A stretch of 6,899 nucleotides of DNA from Domibacillus sp. (GTDB lineage: Bacteria; Bacillota; Bacilli; Bacillales; Domibacillaceae): the NCBI GenBank assembly GCA_031177795.1, contig JAPSKG010000121.1:1-6899 (forward strand), given 5' to 3'. The notes under the pieces are model-generated. The model did no database searches. It saw only the letters and a program-made list of their open reading frames with translations, and was not told where the DNA came from. Position numbers and translations under genes: made by a program. Of the stretch, positions 5,585 through 6,899 are shown piece after piece; within the stretch, counting starts at the first letter, position 1; every line of letters starts with the position of its first letter.

Positions 5585-6899
5585 TTAGTTAATATTTTTT
5601 AGTTTTTCATCTGGTTCGTTTGAAGCAGGCACTTCAAGACCCATTTCTTTTGCGTATTGCTTGCGGATGTCGTTTCGAACCCAGTACCAAAGCAAGCCGT
5701 AAACAACCGCTGCTCCAAGTGCCGCAAAGAACAATGGATTGCTTGGATCAAGAAGGCGAAGAAGAATCCAAGGAAGAACGTGTGAACCAAGGTCAATACC
5801 CGAAATCAGTGTTGCGCCTTCAGGGAAAGCAAACCCGACTGCACGTCCCATTGTTGTTGCCAGATCAGCAAGGTTTGTCGCGATAAAAAACACAATCATT
5901 AAAGTGAAAACACTGTTAATAAGGCCGCGGATAATATTCCCCCGCGCTGCAGCAACCGCCCACACAACCGTAAACGGCAATACAGATAAATCAGCAAATG
6001 GCAGCATGTTATTGTATGGAAGAGTAACCGCAAGCAAAATAGTAATCGGCACCATCAAAAGAGCAACTGCCATGTTTGCCGGGTGTCCGATAACAATAGC
6101 TGTATCCAGGCCGATATATACGTTTTTCCCGGGAAATTTTCGATTAATGTAATCCCGGGCTCCTTCTGAAATAGGAATAAGACCTTCCATCAGCAAAGCA
6201 ACCATGCGCGGCATTAAAATTAAAACTGCAGACATTTGAACGCCCAGCGTAAGTATGCCTTTTAAATCATAGCCGCCAAGAAGGCCGATCAGCATCCCGA
6301 GCACAAGTCCCATAACAAGCGGTTCACCCAAAATCCCAAATCGTCTTTTTAACGTTTCTGGATCTGCATGCAGACGGTTAAGTCCAGGGATTTTATCAAT
6401 AACCCGGTTTGATGCATACATAAGCGGAGCAAAGTTAACTGTTTCAGAATGCGCCATTGAAACGCCTTTTAAGCCAAAGTGATGTTCAATCGTTGGAGCT
6501 GTCCAGTCTGCGAGTTTTAGTGTAATTGCTGTAACAACAAGTCCCACTGCGATCGCTAGTGCCAAGCTGTCGTAAGCGTAATATGCGATAGAAGCGGCAA
6601 AAATCAAATGCCAGAAATTCCAGATGTCCACATTTAATGTTTTTGTCCAGTTTAATGAAAGCATGATAACGTTCAAAATCAGAATAAGCGGAATCATAAG
6701 CGGTGCAACCGGTGTTCCGAAAGACATTGCTGCCCCAATCGGCCAGCCGACGTCAAGAATATCCAGGCTGAGGCCAAGTGACTCTACCATCGCTTTTGTA
6801 GCGGGCCCCAATGCTTCCATAAGAAGACCAATAACCAGGTTGATTCCGACAAATCCGATGCCAATCGTTAAAGCGGCCCGGAAAGATTTGTTGAATCCT
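5585..6899 (-). CDS. gatC: PTS galactitol-family EIIC permease (partial, 5' end outside the window)
   Basis: This is the integral membrane channel subunit of the galactitol-type PTS. The frame stays open from the TAA at 5585 to the right edge, giving about 437 residues. The first visible codons read GFNKSFRAALTIGIGFVGIN, which aligns with residues near 36-50 of E. coli GatC. The ATG at 6820 is therefore internal, and roughly 30-40 N-terminal residues are missing. Shared hallmarks are DVGWP, the NVDIWNFWH segment, KLADW, KRFGILGEP, GLLGGYDLKG, the GLDxxxxxGHP motif (about 6080-6115) and the ARGNxxR segment. Many hydrophobic helices alternate through the whole length, and the tail is charged. 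It lies 19 nt before gatB. The EIIA partner, if encoded here, would lie upstream of the window. Confidence 0.95.
   Translation of the reverse strand, partial: GFNKSFRAALTIGIGFVGINLVIGLLMEALGPATKAMVESLGLSLDILDVGWPIGAAMSFGTPVAPLMIPLILILNVIMLSLNWTKTLNVDIWNFWHLIFAASIAYYAYDSLALAIAVGLVVTAITLKLADWTAPTIEHHFGLKGVSMAHSETVNFAPLMYASNRVIDKIPGLNRLHADPETLKRRFGILGEPLVMGLVLGMLIGLLGGYDLKGILTLGVQMSAVLILMPRMVALLMEGLIPISEGARDYINRKFPGKNVYIGLDTAIVIGHPANMAVALLMVPITILLAVTLPYNNMLPFADLSVLPFTVVWAVAAARGNIIRGLINSVFTLMIVFFIATNLADLATTMGRAVGFAFPEGATLISGIDLGSHVLPWILLRLLDPSNPLFFAALGAAVVYGLLWYWVRNDIRKQYAKEMGLEVPASNEPDEKLKNIN

Noticed and set aside
5739..6152. 137-codon plus-strand frame opposite gatC
   Set aside because: It is antisense to a well-conserved permease, is Arg/Ala-rich and has no credible protein features.
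6818..6820. ATG at 6820 as the start of gatC
   Set aside because: The frame continues to the window edge with residues that align to the GatC N-terminal region, so this Met is internal.
1..6899. CRISPR arrays, transposases, tRNA or rRNA genes
   Set aside because: No regularly spaced repeats, insertion-sequence ends or structural RNA signatures were found. The window is almost entirely metabolic coding sequence.

Overview
The window looks like a low-GC Firmicute, most likely a Bacillaceae relative. Coding sequence is AT-leaning, Shine-Dalgarno sequences are strong (GGAGG or GGGGG), TTG starts occur, the one clear promoter is of sigma-A type, and the proteins resemble phosphotransferase (PTS) polyol systems. 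This is a judgement from protein and signal style, not a database match. Every gene I can support lies on the minus strand, so transcription runs from high to low coordinates. The window is cut inside a gene at both ends.

Right-hand unit (about 6899 down to 1505). It begins inside a galactitol-family PTS IIC permease (gatC, 5' end outside), followed by its IIB phosphocarrier (gatB) and a hairpin with a T-tract. Next come five tightly packed genes: a small membrane protein with two predicted helices and a PH-like tail, a zinc-dependent alcohol/polyol dehydrogenase, a Cof-type HAD phosphatase, and two short-chain dehydrogenases (SDRs) whose genes overlap. A strong intrinsic terminator follows the last stop codon. 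The likely logic is uptake and phosphorylation of a polyol by the Gat-type PTS, oxidation by the dehydrogenases, and side-product clearance or dephosphorylation by the HAD enzyme. The substrate cannot be read from the sequence.

Left-hand unit (1500 down to 1). A clean sigma-A promoter drives gutM, srlA and srlE, the glucitol/sorbitol PTS module; srlE runs off the window. The IIA gene (srlB), a regulator and a dedicated sorbitol-6-phosphate dehydrogenase are not visible.

The most interesting point is the SDR pair. The upstream partner (2290-2961) keeps the SDR fold signatures but has lost the catalytic Tyr (Phe in the YxxxK position), the glycine-rich cofactor motif, the NAG motif and the substrate-lid region. 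The downstream partner (1557-2297) keeps the catalytic residues. The Shine-Dalgarno of the intact gene is embedded in the codons of the degenerate gene's conserved C-terminal DGG motif. This arrangement suggests a co-translated pseudoenzyme/enzyme complex in a polyol pathway.
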